Source of the DNA: Candidatus Altimarinota bacterium | GTDB lineage: Bacteria > Patescibacteriota > Gracilibacteria > BD1-5 > UBA6164 | Assembly (NCBI GenBank): GCA_028713225.1 | Contig: JAQTOS010000001.1 | Location: 62,001 to 126,000 of the forward strand | DNA length: 64,000 nucleotides | Reading direction: 5' to 3' | Notes under the pieces: generated by a model | The model's input: the letters and a program-made list of their open reading frames with translations, nothing else | What the model was told of the DNA's origin: nothing | Databases searched by the model: none | Program-made: the position numbers and the translations under genes | Shown here: one piece after another, positions 42,233-51,107 of the stretch | Position numbering within the stretch: position 1 is the first letter of the stretch | How the letters are laid out: every line of letters starts with the position of its first letter

Positions 42233-45200
42233 CTAGTTAGAAATAGTTTCAACAAATGGGAAAGCACCAGTATTTAGGTAAGCTTTAACACTTGAGATTG
42301 CTGAAGTAGCAACATCATCTAATTTCAATTCATAAGAAATTGTATTAGCTGAACCATTTTTAACTGCGTTATCAACAACTGCGATGAAAGTTACAGTAGA
42401 ACCAGCATCAACAGTATTGTTAGCAGAAGAAGTAACTTCATTTGCAGCAGCAACACTATCTTTATAAACTCTTACTGTACCAGTAGAAGTATATCCAGTA
42501 GGATTTTGTGTAAATGTAAATCCAGATAAAGTAACAGAATCTTTACCAGCAGCAGTTACAGTAAATCTCATAGCTGAAGTAGATAATGATTTGTTTGCGT
42601 TATCAATTTTAGCAACAACTAAAGTGTTTTCAGCAATAGCATGAACTTTAGAATCTACAGCAGAAGCATAAACTGTACTTTCTGTACCGTTACTAGCTTT
42701 AATAACAACTGAAGCTAAAGACATAGCAATATTAGCTACATTAGTATTAGTATTAGCATTAGCTATTAAATAATAACTAGTTGATTTATCCATAGCTGTA
42801 CCAGTAGTATCAGATACATTTTGGAATACTACAGAAGAATCTGAAGTAGTAGAAGCAACTCCGATTGAACCTGCATCAGTACCATCAGTACTAAGTCTGA
42901 AGTTAGAAAAATTAGATAAACCAGTACCAGATATAGTAATATCTTTTAATTTAACTGTATCATTTCTAGCAGTTAATTTAAATGCAAATAATTTGTTATT
43001 TGAAGTACCAGATGTAAGTAGAGTAGCTTTTGGATTATTATCACTTGAAGCTAAAACAGCACCAGCAGCAAGGATAGTAAAAGCAGGACCTACTAAAGCA
43101 GTTTCATTAACATTAGCAGAAGTTAATGAATCAGTAGCATCAAATGCAACAGCAGAAACATTAAATGTACCAGCAGCTATAGCATCATTAAAATCAGCTT
43201 TTAATTCAATAGTAACTGGACTAGCTGTATTAACAGTAGCATTTAAACCATCAAAAGAATAAGAAGTTGCAGCAACAACTGATTTTGTAGATTTAACTAC
43301 TCCATTAACATATAATGAAACAGTTACATTAGCACCAGTTTGAGATAAACCTGAACCAGCGAAAGTAGCGTTAAAATTAGATAAATTAACAGCATTACCT
43401 TGTGTTTGAGAATATTTACCAGCAAATATAGTTTGAGATTTAGCACCAACAGCTAAGTTAGTAGCACCTAAACCATCAACTCTAGTACCATTTAATGCAG
43501 TAGTATCAACAGTAACTAATACTCAAGCAATTGTACCAACAAAAGAATTTATAGTATTTTGATTAACTGAATATTCTTTAGTAGTTTTAAAAGAATCTAA
43601 AGTCATGTCAGAAACTTTAATAGTAGTACCTGCAGAAGCATCTTTTAATTTAGTATAAACTTTAACAGCAGCAGTACCATCAACAGTAACTGAACCATTA
43701 AATCTAAGAGTTTCAACACCAGCTCCAGTAGAAGTAGGAGTAGCTGAGAAAGTAGAATTACCTATTTGTAAATAAATAGTATTTGCTGCTTTAGATAAAC
43801 CTGTACCAGTAGTAGTAACAGCTAATTCAACATCTTCTAAATTAACAGAATTTTTAGCTTCAATTGTACCTTTCATAAGAACAACATCAGAAGTTCCTGG
43901 AGCAACATTAGCTGATTTAGCAGTAGCAGAATCAGTAGTAAAAGTTACATCACCACCTTTAACATTGTATAATCCTAGAACAGGTAATCCTGAAACAGTA
44001 GATCTGAATCCAGTTTTATTTTCAATAATGTTTATATCAGTAGCTTTCTTAAGATATAATTGATATACATCTGTAGTAAGTTCTACTCTAGCGATATTAG
44101 CTCTTACTAGGTAAGTAGCAGTAACACCATCTTTGATAGTATCATTAAGAGTAACTGCAACTGTTTTACCAGAAACAACAACATTAGAAGAAACAACAAC
44201 ACCATTTCTTTCAACAACGATATTAGAAAGGTTGTCTAAAGAAGCTGCACCAGATTGGTAAAGCATAATAGTTTGGAAAGTTTCGTCTCTAGTTTCTGAA
44301 TCAGTATCAGTATTAGCAACTGTGAATTTACCTAATTCAACTTTATCATTACTAGCATTGTAAGTATTACCACTAGTATTTTGAGCAGCTATAGTTGCAC
44401 TAGCAACAGTATAATCAGCAGTTCTTAAAACAGGAGTAACAAATGATCCTGAAAAATCAGCAGCTGAAGTAGAGATTTCTACTGAAGCAAATTGATAATC
44501 AACACCAGTTGAAGCAGATAATTCAACATACATATCTAATGTAGCAGTTTCACCAGCTTTAACTATGTAAGCAGGAGCAAATGATATAACAGCATCTCCT
44601 TCAGAAGAAAAAGAAGCTTGAGATGAAACTCTAGTACCATTTTTTTCAAACCATACTTTAGAAACACCTGAAGTAGTATTTAAACCTTGTTTTGCGATTT
44701 TTACAGTGTTAACTAAAACATCTGAAGAACCAGCAGTAAAATCAACAACAGCAAATCTAACTGTACCAGCTTTTGGAACTAAAGTACCATTAGCAGGAGA
44801 AGTAGGATTTAAAGAAACACCAAGAGAACCAGCTTTAACTACAGTAGTAGTATTTCCAGTAGAAGTAGTATTTCCAGTAGAAGTTAAATCACCTAGTAAT
44901 CCTCCAAGACCTAAATCAGAAGAAGAATCAGTTGCGTTAGCAGCTGCAGTGAAAGTAAAACCTCTTTTAGAAGCAGAAGAATAATCTGAGAATGAAGCAG
45001 AAATTAATCCAGCAGTAACTGCAGCATTAACGTAAGCAGCTTCCCAAGAAGAAGCAGAAGCATCTTTAGCGATACCTTTAGCTTTCATAACCATTTTTAA
45101 AGCTTCAGCTTTAGAAACGTTATCATTTGGTCTGAAAGTTGCGTTAGCAGCAAGGAAACCTTTAGCTAGAGCAGCTTCAGCATATTTACATCCCCAGTCA

Positions 45201-45484
45201 GTAGCTGGAAGATCTGTAAATTTACCTTCACATTTATTTTCAACAGTTGAACCATTAAGATTCATCATAACTTTTAACATTTCTCTTCTAGTAATAGTAT
45301 CACCTAATCTATAAGCAGATACAGTAGAAGATTGATCAGCGATAACACCAAGACCAGCTAATTTATTAGCAGCTTCAGTTTCAGCAGTGTTAGCATAAGT
45401 AGAGCTAACAGAACCGATAGTAGAAGCAACTATAGCAGTCAAAGCAACAGCTGAAGTAACTTTTTTCAATAAAGAATTACTCAT
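42233..45484 (-). CDS. S-layer protein with SLH domains
   Basis: A 1083-aa exported protein. Residues 1-31 are a signal peptide (KKVTSAVALTAIVASTIGS). SLH repeats follow in residues about 35-165 (RLGDTITRREMLKVMMNLNG, FRPNDNVSKAEALKMVMKAK), binding the cell-wall polymer. The rest is a Ser/Thr/Ala/Val-rich beta-domain tandem (TLDMYVELSASTGV, ANIARVELTTDVYQL). Only one in-frame TGA occurs, codon 654 at 43523-43525; the rest of its many glycines are GGN. In a standard-code reading it falls apart into two pieces. Long leader and strong hairpin terminator support high expression. Confidence 0.93.
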
Positions 45485-45512
45485 AATCGAATAATAAATT
45501 AAAAAATAATTA

Positions 45513-45538
45513 GGATACGGGTGATCAAACCCATCCTA
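45513..45538 (-). promoter_or_regulatory. Leader hairpin just upstream of the S-layer start
   Basis: On the minus strand AGGAT..GGGT pairs with ACCC..ATCCT across a short loop, ending about 28 nt before the S-layer ATG. It may stabilise the mRNA 5' region or control translation. Confidence 0.55.
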
Positions 45539-45642
45539 TATAACAAATTATTACTATGAATTCCTATAACATATATATAAGTATAATTTTTCCATATTCT
45601 CCTTCTCATTAATAATGTAAAAAAGATATGTATTAATGAAGT

Positions 45643-45671
45643 ATTATATATGTATTATAAAAAGAAGTAAA
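45643..45671 (-). promoter_or_regulatory. Probable S-layer promoter
   Basis: Minus-strand TTTACT (45666-45671) and TATAAT (45643-45648), 17-bp spacer; a second TATAAT lies at 45654-45659. It would give a leader of about 150 nt including the hairpin at 45513-45538. Confidence 0.6.
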
Positions 45672-45704
45672 TTAGTCCTAGTAATAACAAACTAAAATAC
45701 CGAT

Positions 45705-45788
45705 GGTTAAAGCCTTAACCCTTGTTGTTTTTGCTTAAGCACAACGAAGGGATCCTAGCCTACTAAATTTTAATAAGCAAAATCCCTT
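45705..45788 (-). promoter_or_regulatory. Leader with mutually exclusive helices upstream of the S-layer gene
   Basis: Minus-strand RNA from an upstream promoter would fold AAGGGAT/ATCCCTT (45782-45788 with 45747-45753), or alternatively pair CCCTT-x-GTTG with CAAC-x-AAGGG (45742-45751 with 45719-45727). A third small stem GGTTAA/TTAACC lies at 45705-45720. Competing pairings are the mark of riboswitch-like control, though no ligand class is recognised. Confidence 0.5.
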
Positions 45789-45973
45789 TTTTGTGCAAAA
45801 AACTTGAACAAACAAAGTAAATCTTTAAATGTATTTTTCAGATTATGTTAAAGAGCTAAAACCCAAGTGTGTTCGCAGATTTTACTACAAATGCAATAAA
45901 AAAGCAAAAAAATGAGCTTAAATTATAAAATTTACTTGCTTAAAAGACTTTTCTAGCCTTTTTAGACAAGGAG

Positions 45974-46000
45974 ATTATAGTCAGTTTGCATAAAAGTCAA
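45974..46000 (-). promoter_or_regulatory. Possible distal minus-strand promoter
   Basis: TTGACT (45995-46000) and TATAAT (45974-45979) separated by 15 bp, a short spacer. It would transcribe the structured leader and then the S-layer gene, or a separate RNA. Confidence 0.45.
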
Positions 46001-46155
46001 ATCTTTTTGCTATAGTTTTGCTATTTATCTTGTTTATTTATTCCTTTTTTATGTTATAATTAATATTATAAAAAAATAGCTTCAAAAAACAATCTCTCTA
46101 TGTAAAATTATATTATTATATTATTTATAACATATATAATTCTAAAAATATAGCT

Positions 46156-46215
46156 GTAATATTTAATAAAACCTAATAAATTACTAGCAATTTATTAGGT
46201 TTTATTAAATATTAC
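46156..46215. repeat. Perfect 27-bp inverted repeat
   Basis: 46156-46182 and 46189-46215 are exact reverse complements, separated by 6 nt (ACTAGC). The stem is AT-rich with a central CCTAATAAATT core. It is not adjacent to a gene end: the S-layer promoters lie on its left, the RNA promoter 97 bp to its right. It could block read-through between divergent units or act as a protein-binding/cruciform site. Confidence 0.9.
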
Positions 46216-46311
46216 AAAATAATCTATTCTCTAAACAATGGCTATTTAATAAGAAAAATCAAATTAATAACAAATATTAAATAGAAAATAAAACTTTTTT
46301 TGATAAAAATT

Positions 46312-46340
46312 TTGACAAATACTAAAATCTATGTTTTAAT
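46312..46340 (+). promoter_or_regulatory. Promoter of the structured RNA
   Basis: TTGACA (46312-46317, a consensus -35), 17-bp spacer, TTTAAT (46335-46340). Transcript start is expected near 46347, just before the structured region. Confidence 0.8.
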
Positions 46341-46346
46341 ATACTT

Positions 46347-46638
46347 GTCTTACTCAGTGATGGTGAATCAAATCACCGGAAACAAAAACAAAAATAAATA
46401 GTATGGCTAGATTTAATCTATCTGTGCAACACGCAAAACAAAATACAATTTTCTCTAATCTCTAGAATCTTAAACAATTTTAGCAAAAATATTATGGGAC
46501 AAGCCGCGAGAACATGCTTGAGAAAAAATTTCGAAAACTAAGTATAGACTTGAAGGTAACTTCAAAAAATAACCAGCTATATACAACCCTATGTAATAAT
46601 TATCGCACTGAGGGTCCAATGTATATAGCTATTTTTTT
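46347..46638 (+). ncRNA. Structured non-coding RNA, about 290 nt, family uncertain
   Basis: Promoter at 46312-46340 and a closing stem plus T-run at the 3' end define the gene. Helices in order: GGTGA/TCACC (46362-46377), TAGATT/AATCTA (46408-46420), CAAGC/GCTTG (46500-46520), TTGAAG-GTAA-CTTCAA with a GNRA loop (46550-46565), and AGCTATATAC/GTATATAGCT (46575-46584 with 46621-46630) followed by ATTTTTTT. Unpaired, non-AT stretches CCGCGAGAACA and TCGCACTGAGGGTCC look like conserved functional elements. The sequence has no ORF. It does not match tmRNA, RNase P, 6S or SRP RNA by inspection; a raiA-type RNA is possible but unproven. Confidence 0.72.
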
Positions 46639-46711
46639 GTTTTGATTTTTGGATTTTTTTGAATATAATCCTCGGGCAAAAAATTTATATTATTTTAAAA
46701 ATTGATTAAAT

Positions 46712-48007
46712 ATGAAAATCGAAAGTAAAAGACTTCCAGGTTCAATAGTAGAACTTATACTAGAAGACGAAGCAAGTCATGTGGCTAGTCATAGAAAACA
46801 CGTAATTGAATATCTTAGAAAAAATGCTGATATAAAAGGATTTAGAAAATGAGCCGATATTCCAGAATCTATAATTGTTCAAAAATATGGTGAAGAAAAA
46901 ATCGCTGCAATGATTGTAGAAGATGCTATTGACCATATGTTTAGAGAAGCTTTGAGACAAGAAAAACTTGTTCCTATGGCAGAAGCTGAAATATCTGAAG
47001 TTATTTCTCAAAATCCTATAATCGTTAAAATGACGGTTGAAGTATTTCCAGAAATAGAAATCAAACCTGAATATAAAAAAATCAAACTTACAAAAACTAA
47101 GGTTGAAGTAAAAGATTCAGAAGTAGAACAAGCTCTAAGTGAAATACAAACTAGATTTACTAAATTTGAAGCTTGTAAAGCTGGAGATAAATGTAATATG
47201 TGAGATAAAATTCATATTGATACTGAAGGATTTGATAAATCAGGTGTTTTCTTAGAAAATACTAATATGAGAAATTATCCTCTAGTTCTTGGTTCTAATA
47301 TGCTTGTTCCTGGATTTGAAGAAAAAATAGTTGGAGCTGGTGAATGAGATGAACTTGATCTTGATATAGTTTTCCCATCTGATTATCACAATGCTGGTTT
47401 TGCTTCTAAAGAAACAAAATTCAAAGTAAAAGTAAATAAAATCGAGAAATCAGTTAAACCAGAATTTACTCCTGAATTCATCAAACAATTAAGAGGTAAA
47501 GAAATGGATTTAGCAGGATTTAAAGAACTTATAAAAGCTGAATTACTTGATGTAAAAGATTCAAATGCTAGACTTCAAGATGAAACTAAATTAATTGAAG
47601 AATTAATGAAAATCTCAAGTCTAGATATCGGAGCTAAAATGATAGAAAATCAAGTAAACAAAGTTTTTGAAGAAATCAAAGAAGACATAGCTCAGTCTGG
47701 AGCAAAACCAGCTGATTATATAGCTTCTCTTGGAATGGATGAAACTACTTACAAAGAAAAAAATGTTCTACCTACTGCAATGAAGAGATTACAAGGAGAA
47801 CTTCTATTATACAAGTTAAATGAACTTGAAAAAACAGAAGTAACAACAGAAGAATTAAATTCTGAAATTCAAAAAGTATTTGAAAGATTTGAATCTCCAG
47901 ATGTTAAGGAAAGACTTAAAGAACTTTACAAAGAAGGAACTAAGTATTATGAAGAACTTAGACAAAGAATGATTTACAAAAAAATAGTTGACTCTTTTTT
48001 TAACTAA
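46712..48007 (+). CDS. tig: Trigger factor (ribosome-associated chaperone)
   Basis: A 431-aa protein, exact family length. N-terminal ribosome-binding domain (FRKGADIPESIIVQKYG, the signature loop is here GFRKG), the central FKBP-type PPIase domain (GDKIHIDTEGF, LVLGSNMLVPGFEEKIVG) and the helical C-terminal chaperone domain are all visible. It binds nascent chains at L23, also encoded here. Only three in-frame TGA glycines. It is preceded by the ncRNA terminator. Confidence 0.95.
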
Positions 48008-48012
48008 TAAGC

Positions 48013-48046
48013 AAAAAGAAGGACAAAAATAATTGTCCTTCTTTTT
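48013..48046 (+). terminator. Terminator of tig
   Basis: Perfect 14-bp stem AAAAAGAAGGACAA/TTGTCCTTCTTTTT (48013-48026 with 48033-48046), loop AAATAA, then T residues. Starts 6 bp after the tig stop. Confidence 0.9.
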
Positions 48047-48074
48047 TTATTTTTAGAAAATTTTTTCTATACTT

Positions 48075-48125
48075 ACTTTTGTGACCAAAAGTAACAAAAG
48101 ACTTAAAGGGCCTATGCAGCCCTTT
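48075..48125. repeat. Palindromic repeat element in a non-coding gap
   Basis: ACTTTTG-TGAC-CAAAAGT (48075-48092) and AAAGGGC/GCCCTTT (48105-48111 with 48119-48125) form two hairpins in a 150-bp gap of higher GC. Neither lies at a gene end; a decayed mobile or REP-like element is likely. Confidence 0.6.
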
Positions 48126-48197
48126 AAAATCCCGCAAGCTGATGACTAACATTGTATCTTGCTAAAGTCTAAAAAGTTTTATTTATAGTCTAGGATT

Positions 48198-48776
48198 TTA
48201 AATAATTTCTATTTTATCAATAACTTCTTCTTTTTCTTTAGTTTTCCTAGTTTTTTTAGGTTTTACTTCTTCTGAAACAAGTTCATCTTCATTTCCACAA
48301 TAAGGACATATTTTCCATTCAGCATTTAATTCTTTGTGACATTTAGTACATTCTTTTTTCAAAGAAATTTTACAATTTGGACAAAAATGGAAATCTGGAC
48401 TAATAGTGAAACCGCAAGAAAAACATTTTAATTCAGGTTTATCACAAATTTCATTTTCTTCTTCAAGTTCTTCTGTATGGAATTCATCATCCAAACTTTC
48501 AAAATTTCCTTGTTCATAATATTTTTCAAGTAAAGTTTTTGATGGTCTAATAAGTAGATAAATAACAACTCAAAGAGGTGTTAAAAACAAAACTGTAGAT
48601 ATAGAAAGAATTTGAAGTAATATATTATTTGTTCTATTAATAATATCTTTTGTTACCCAAATTATTATAGCTATCCAAAAAACAAAGAAATACAATGCAA
48701 GTAATTTCAAAAATGTTTCAAATGTAATAAGCGATACCAAACCCTGAACACTTGCCATAATATTATTAAAATCCAT
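48198..48776 (-). CDS. Membrane protein with double zinc ribbon
   Basis: A 192-aa protein. Residues 18-75 hold two membrane helices (LALYFFVFWIAIIIWVTKDI and an Ile/Leu-rich segment); the C-terminal half has two treble-clef/zinc-ribbon pairs, CFSCG..CPNCK and CTKCH..CPYCG, and an acidic/lysine tail. The pattern matches DZR-type domains. Possibly a stress or envelope regulator. Divergent neighbours: minus strand, 19 bp before it lies trmD's end. Confidence 0.75.
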
Positions 48777-48795
48777 ATTTTCTATTAATTAAAAA

Positions 48796-49449
48796 TTAAC
48801 TTAAATTTTTAATTTTCCAATCATCTATTGCTTTATGATTACCAGAAGTAAGTACATCAGGAACAGATAATCAAGAAAATTCTTTAGGTCCAGTATATTG
48901 AGGATATTCCTTTTGTCTATTTAATTTTACAGAAAAACTTTCTTCCTCGTGAGATATTTCACTATTGATTACTCCAGGAACAAGTCTAACTAAAGAATCA
49001 ATAAATACTTGTCGTGCCAATTCTCAACTAGTAAGTATATATTCACCTATACTTATTTCTGAAACTCCATATAAATCAATAATTCTTTGGTCTATTCATT
49101 CATAATGTCCACAAATTATTATAAATTCATCATTCAATTCATTTGAGTATTTTTCTATTTTTTCTTGATTAAGTAAGTCTCCCTTGGGGCTCATGTAGAC
49201 AACTTTTATTTTTTTTCAAATTTTAGAGAAAATATATTCTATAGCTCTAGATAAAATATCGGCCTTTATAAGTTGTCCATGACTTCAATAAACTTTATCA
49301 TCTACTCTTTTTAAATTATCATATGAAAAATTGTTCAATTTATAAAGTTTTATATCAAGTAATCATTTGTTTACTGCATTTTTTGCGATACTAGTAGACA
49401 AATAGGAATCAAAGGCTTCAGGAAATATCGTAATAATATGTAATTTCAT
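48796..49449 (-). CDS. trmD: tRNA (guanine-N1)-methyltransferase TrmD
   Basis: A 217-aa SPOUT methylase that makes m1G37 in tRNA. GHYEGIDQRIIDLYGVSEIS followed by IGEYILTSGELA is the trefoil-knot SAM-binding signature, and MKLHIITIFPEAFDSYLSTS is the usual N-terminus. The normally invariant PYGGGPGM loop is altered to VYGSHGQLI (around residue 53), so activity could be changed. C-terminal domain shorter than in E. coli (217 versus 255). Adjacent to gmk, 1 bp apart. Confidence 0.9.
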
Positions 49450-49450
49450 A

Positions 49451-50011
49451 CTAAATATTTTTAATTATATCAGATACTTTTTTCAAAATCTCTTCTTCAG
49501 ATAAAGTAGCATCAATATCATAATCACAAAGTTTTCTCAAATTTTCTTCTTCTATAAAAGCATTTTTAAGTCTTGTCTCTAATTCTAATCTATCTATATT
49601 TGGCTGTCTTTTTAATATTCTATTTTCTAGCTCTGATATAGGTAAATCAAGAAAAATTGTTTTATATTCCAAACCTTGTCTGGTTTTTTTTAATGAAATA
49701 AGTCCATTCAAATCAAGTTCTTTCAAAATACTTTTTCAGGCTTTTATGGCTTCATTTATTTGAGCCCATTTTGTACCATAATAATCGTCTCCATGAACTA
49801 CTGCATATTCTAAAAATTCTCAAGCCTCTATTTGAGCCCTGAAATCATCTTTTGATATAAAATGTGCGTCAACTCAATTAATTTCAAATTCTCTTTTATC
49901 TCTAGTTTTATAAGAAAGAGGATGTTCTAAATTAGGAAGATTTAGTTTTTTAATATTTGATATAAGTGTGGACTTCCCAGACCCCGATATCCCAAGGATA
50001 AAATAAATCAT
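49451..50011 (-). CDS. gmk: Guanylate kinase
   Basis: A 186-aa GMP kinase, normal length. P-loop GISGSGKST (residues 7-15), the guanine-binding LSYKTRDKREFE, then EYAVVHGDDYYGTK and LDLPISELENRILKR match the family. Its stop is 1 bp from the trmD start; it starts 14 bp after the trpS stop. Makes GDP for nucleotide metabolism. Confidence 0.93.
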
Positions 50012-50025
50012 ATTTTTTTATTAAA

Positions 50026-50994
50026 TTATAATCATACTACTTTTAATATTTCTTCATATTTTTTGTCTACTATTTCATTTGCTATTTTGTTTCACTTAGC
50101 CAATTTATCATAAACAAAATCCAGATTTTTTTCAAGTTCTGCTTTTCTTTGTCTAATATGTCCAAAATAATCTAGTATTATTTCTAGTAATTCCAGCTTA
50201 GCATGACCATAGCCATAGTTTCAAGCTAAATATTTTTGTCTAATTTGATTTTGTCTATCTTGTGTAGCAAAAAGCTTAATAAGAGCGAAAACATTACAAG
50301 TATCAGGGTTTTTAGGCAATTCAAGTGGAGTATCATCTGTTACTATAGACATAATAGATTTTTTTATTTCTTTTTCTGAAGCAAAAACTGGAATAAAGTT
50401 ATTATATGATTTACTCATTTTTCTACCATCTATTCAAGGAATAGTTTGAAGTTCTTTGTCTATATGACAGTTTGGTAATTTGAAAGTATCACATATGTAG
50501 TTTTTATTAAAATATCCTGCTATATCACGGGCAAATTCTAAATGTTGAATTTGATCTTTTCAAACTGGAACTATATCAGCATCATAACTTATGATATCTG
50601 AAGCCATAAGTATAGGATAATTGAAAGTTGCCATATTTATTTCAGCATTTTTTGCTTGACTATCCTTGAAGCTATGAGCTCTAAGCATCATACTGTAAGG
50701 AGTTAAACTAGACAAAATCCAAGTAATATCATTTATTCTTCTTACTTTTGATTGCTCAAAAATAGTTACATTATCTAGATCTCAAACCATAGCCATATAT
50801 TCCAAAATCATTTCAAGTTTATATTTTTTCAAAGTTTCTCAGTTATGAACTGATGTAAGAGAATGAAAATCCGCAATAAATAAAAAAGCCTCTTGTCATT
50901 TTATCAAATCCAAGAAAGGTTTTACAGCTCACATATAATTTCAAATATGTATTCAGTTTCAAGTTGGTTTCAATCAAGTTAATATTCTCTTCAT
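50026..50994 (-). CDS. trpS: Tryptophanyl-tRNA synthetase
   Basis: A 322-aa class I synthetase. LKPTGNGIHIGNYMGAVKPF is the TrpS HIGH-type region (with TGA-coded Gly), VPVGKDQIQHLEFARDIAG and the KMSKS motif (DGRKMSKSYNNF) are present. It ends with Gly-Leu read through a TGA; a standard-code reading would stop two codons earlier. It heads the minus-strand trpS-gmk-trmD cluster. Confidence 0.95.
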
Positions 50995-51064
50995 GACAAT
51001 TTTTTTTATAATTATTAATTTTAGTCATTATATAAAAAAAACTATAAATTCAAAATAAAAAAGT

Positions 51065-51101
51065 CCCCCTTTATTAAGGGGGATGCCTATAAGGCAGGGG
51101 G
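51065..51101. repeat. GC-rich palindromic repeat (family A), possible terminator
   Basis: CCCCCTT-TATT-AAGGGGG (51065-51082) and GCCT-ATA-AGGC (51085-51095) followed by GGGGG and T's (51097-51109). It lies just beyond the stop of the Cys-rich surface protein (51108-51110). It shares the CCCCTT..AAGGGG core with the rluD insert. Confidence 0.85.
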
Positions 51102-51107
51102 ATTTTT

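Noticed and set aside
42233-45484. Two separate standard-code ORFs (653 aa and 186 aa) as distinct genes
   Set aside because: The frame is continuous under table 25, interrupted only by one TGA (43523-43525). Signal peptide, SLH domains and C-terminus belong to one S-layer protein.
46347-46638. tmRNA, RNase P RNA or 6S RNA
   Set aside because: No tRNA-like 3' CCA end or tag ORF, no P4-type conserved core, and no 6S-like long bubble. Left as structured RNA of unknown class.
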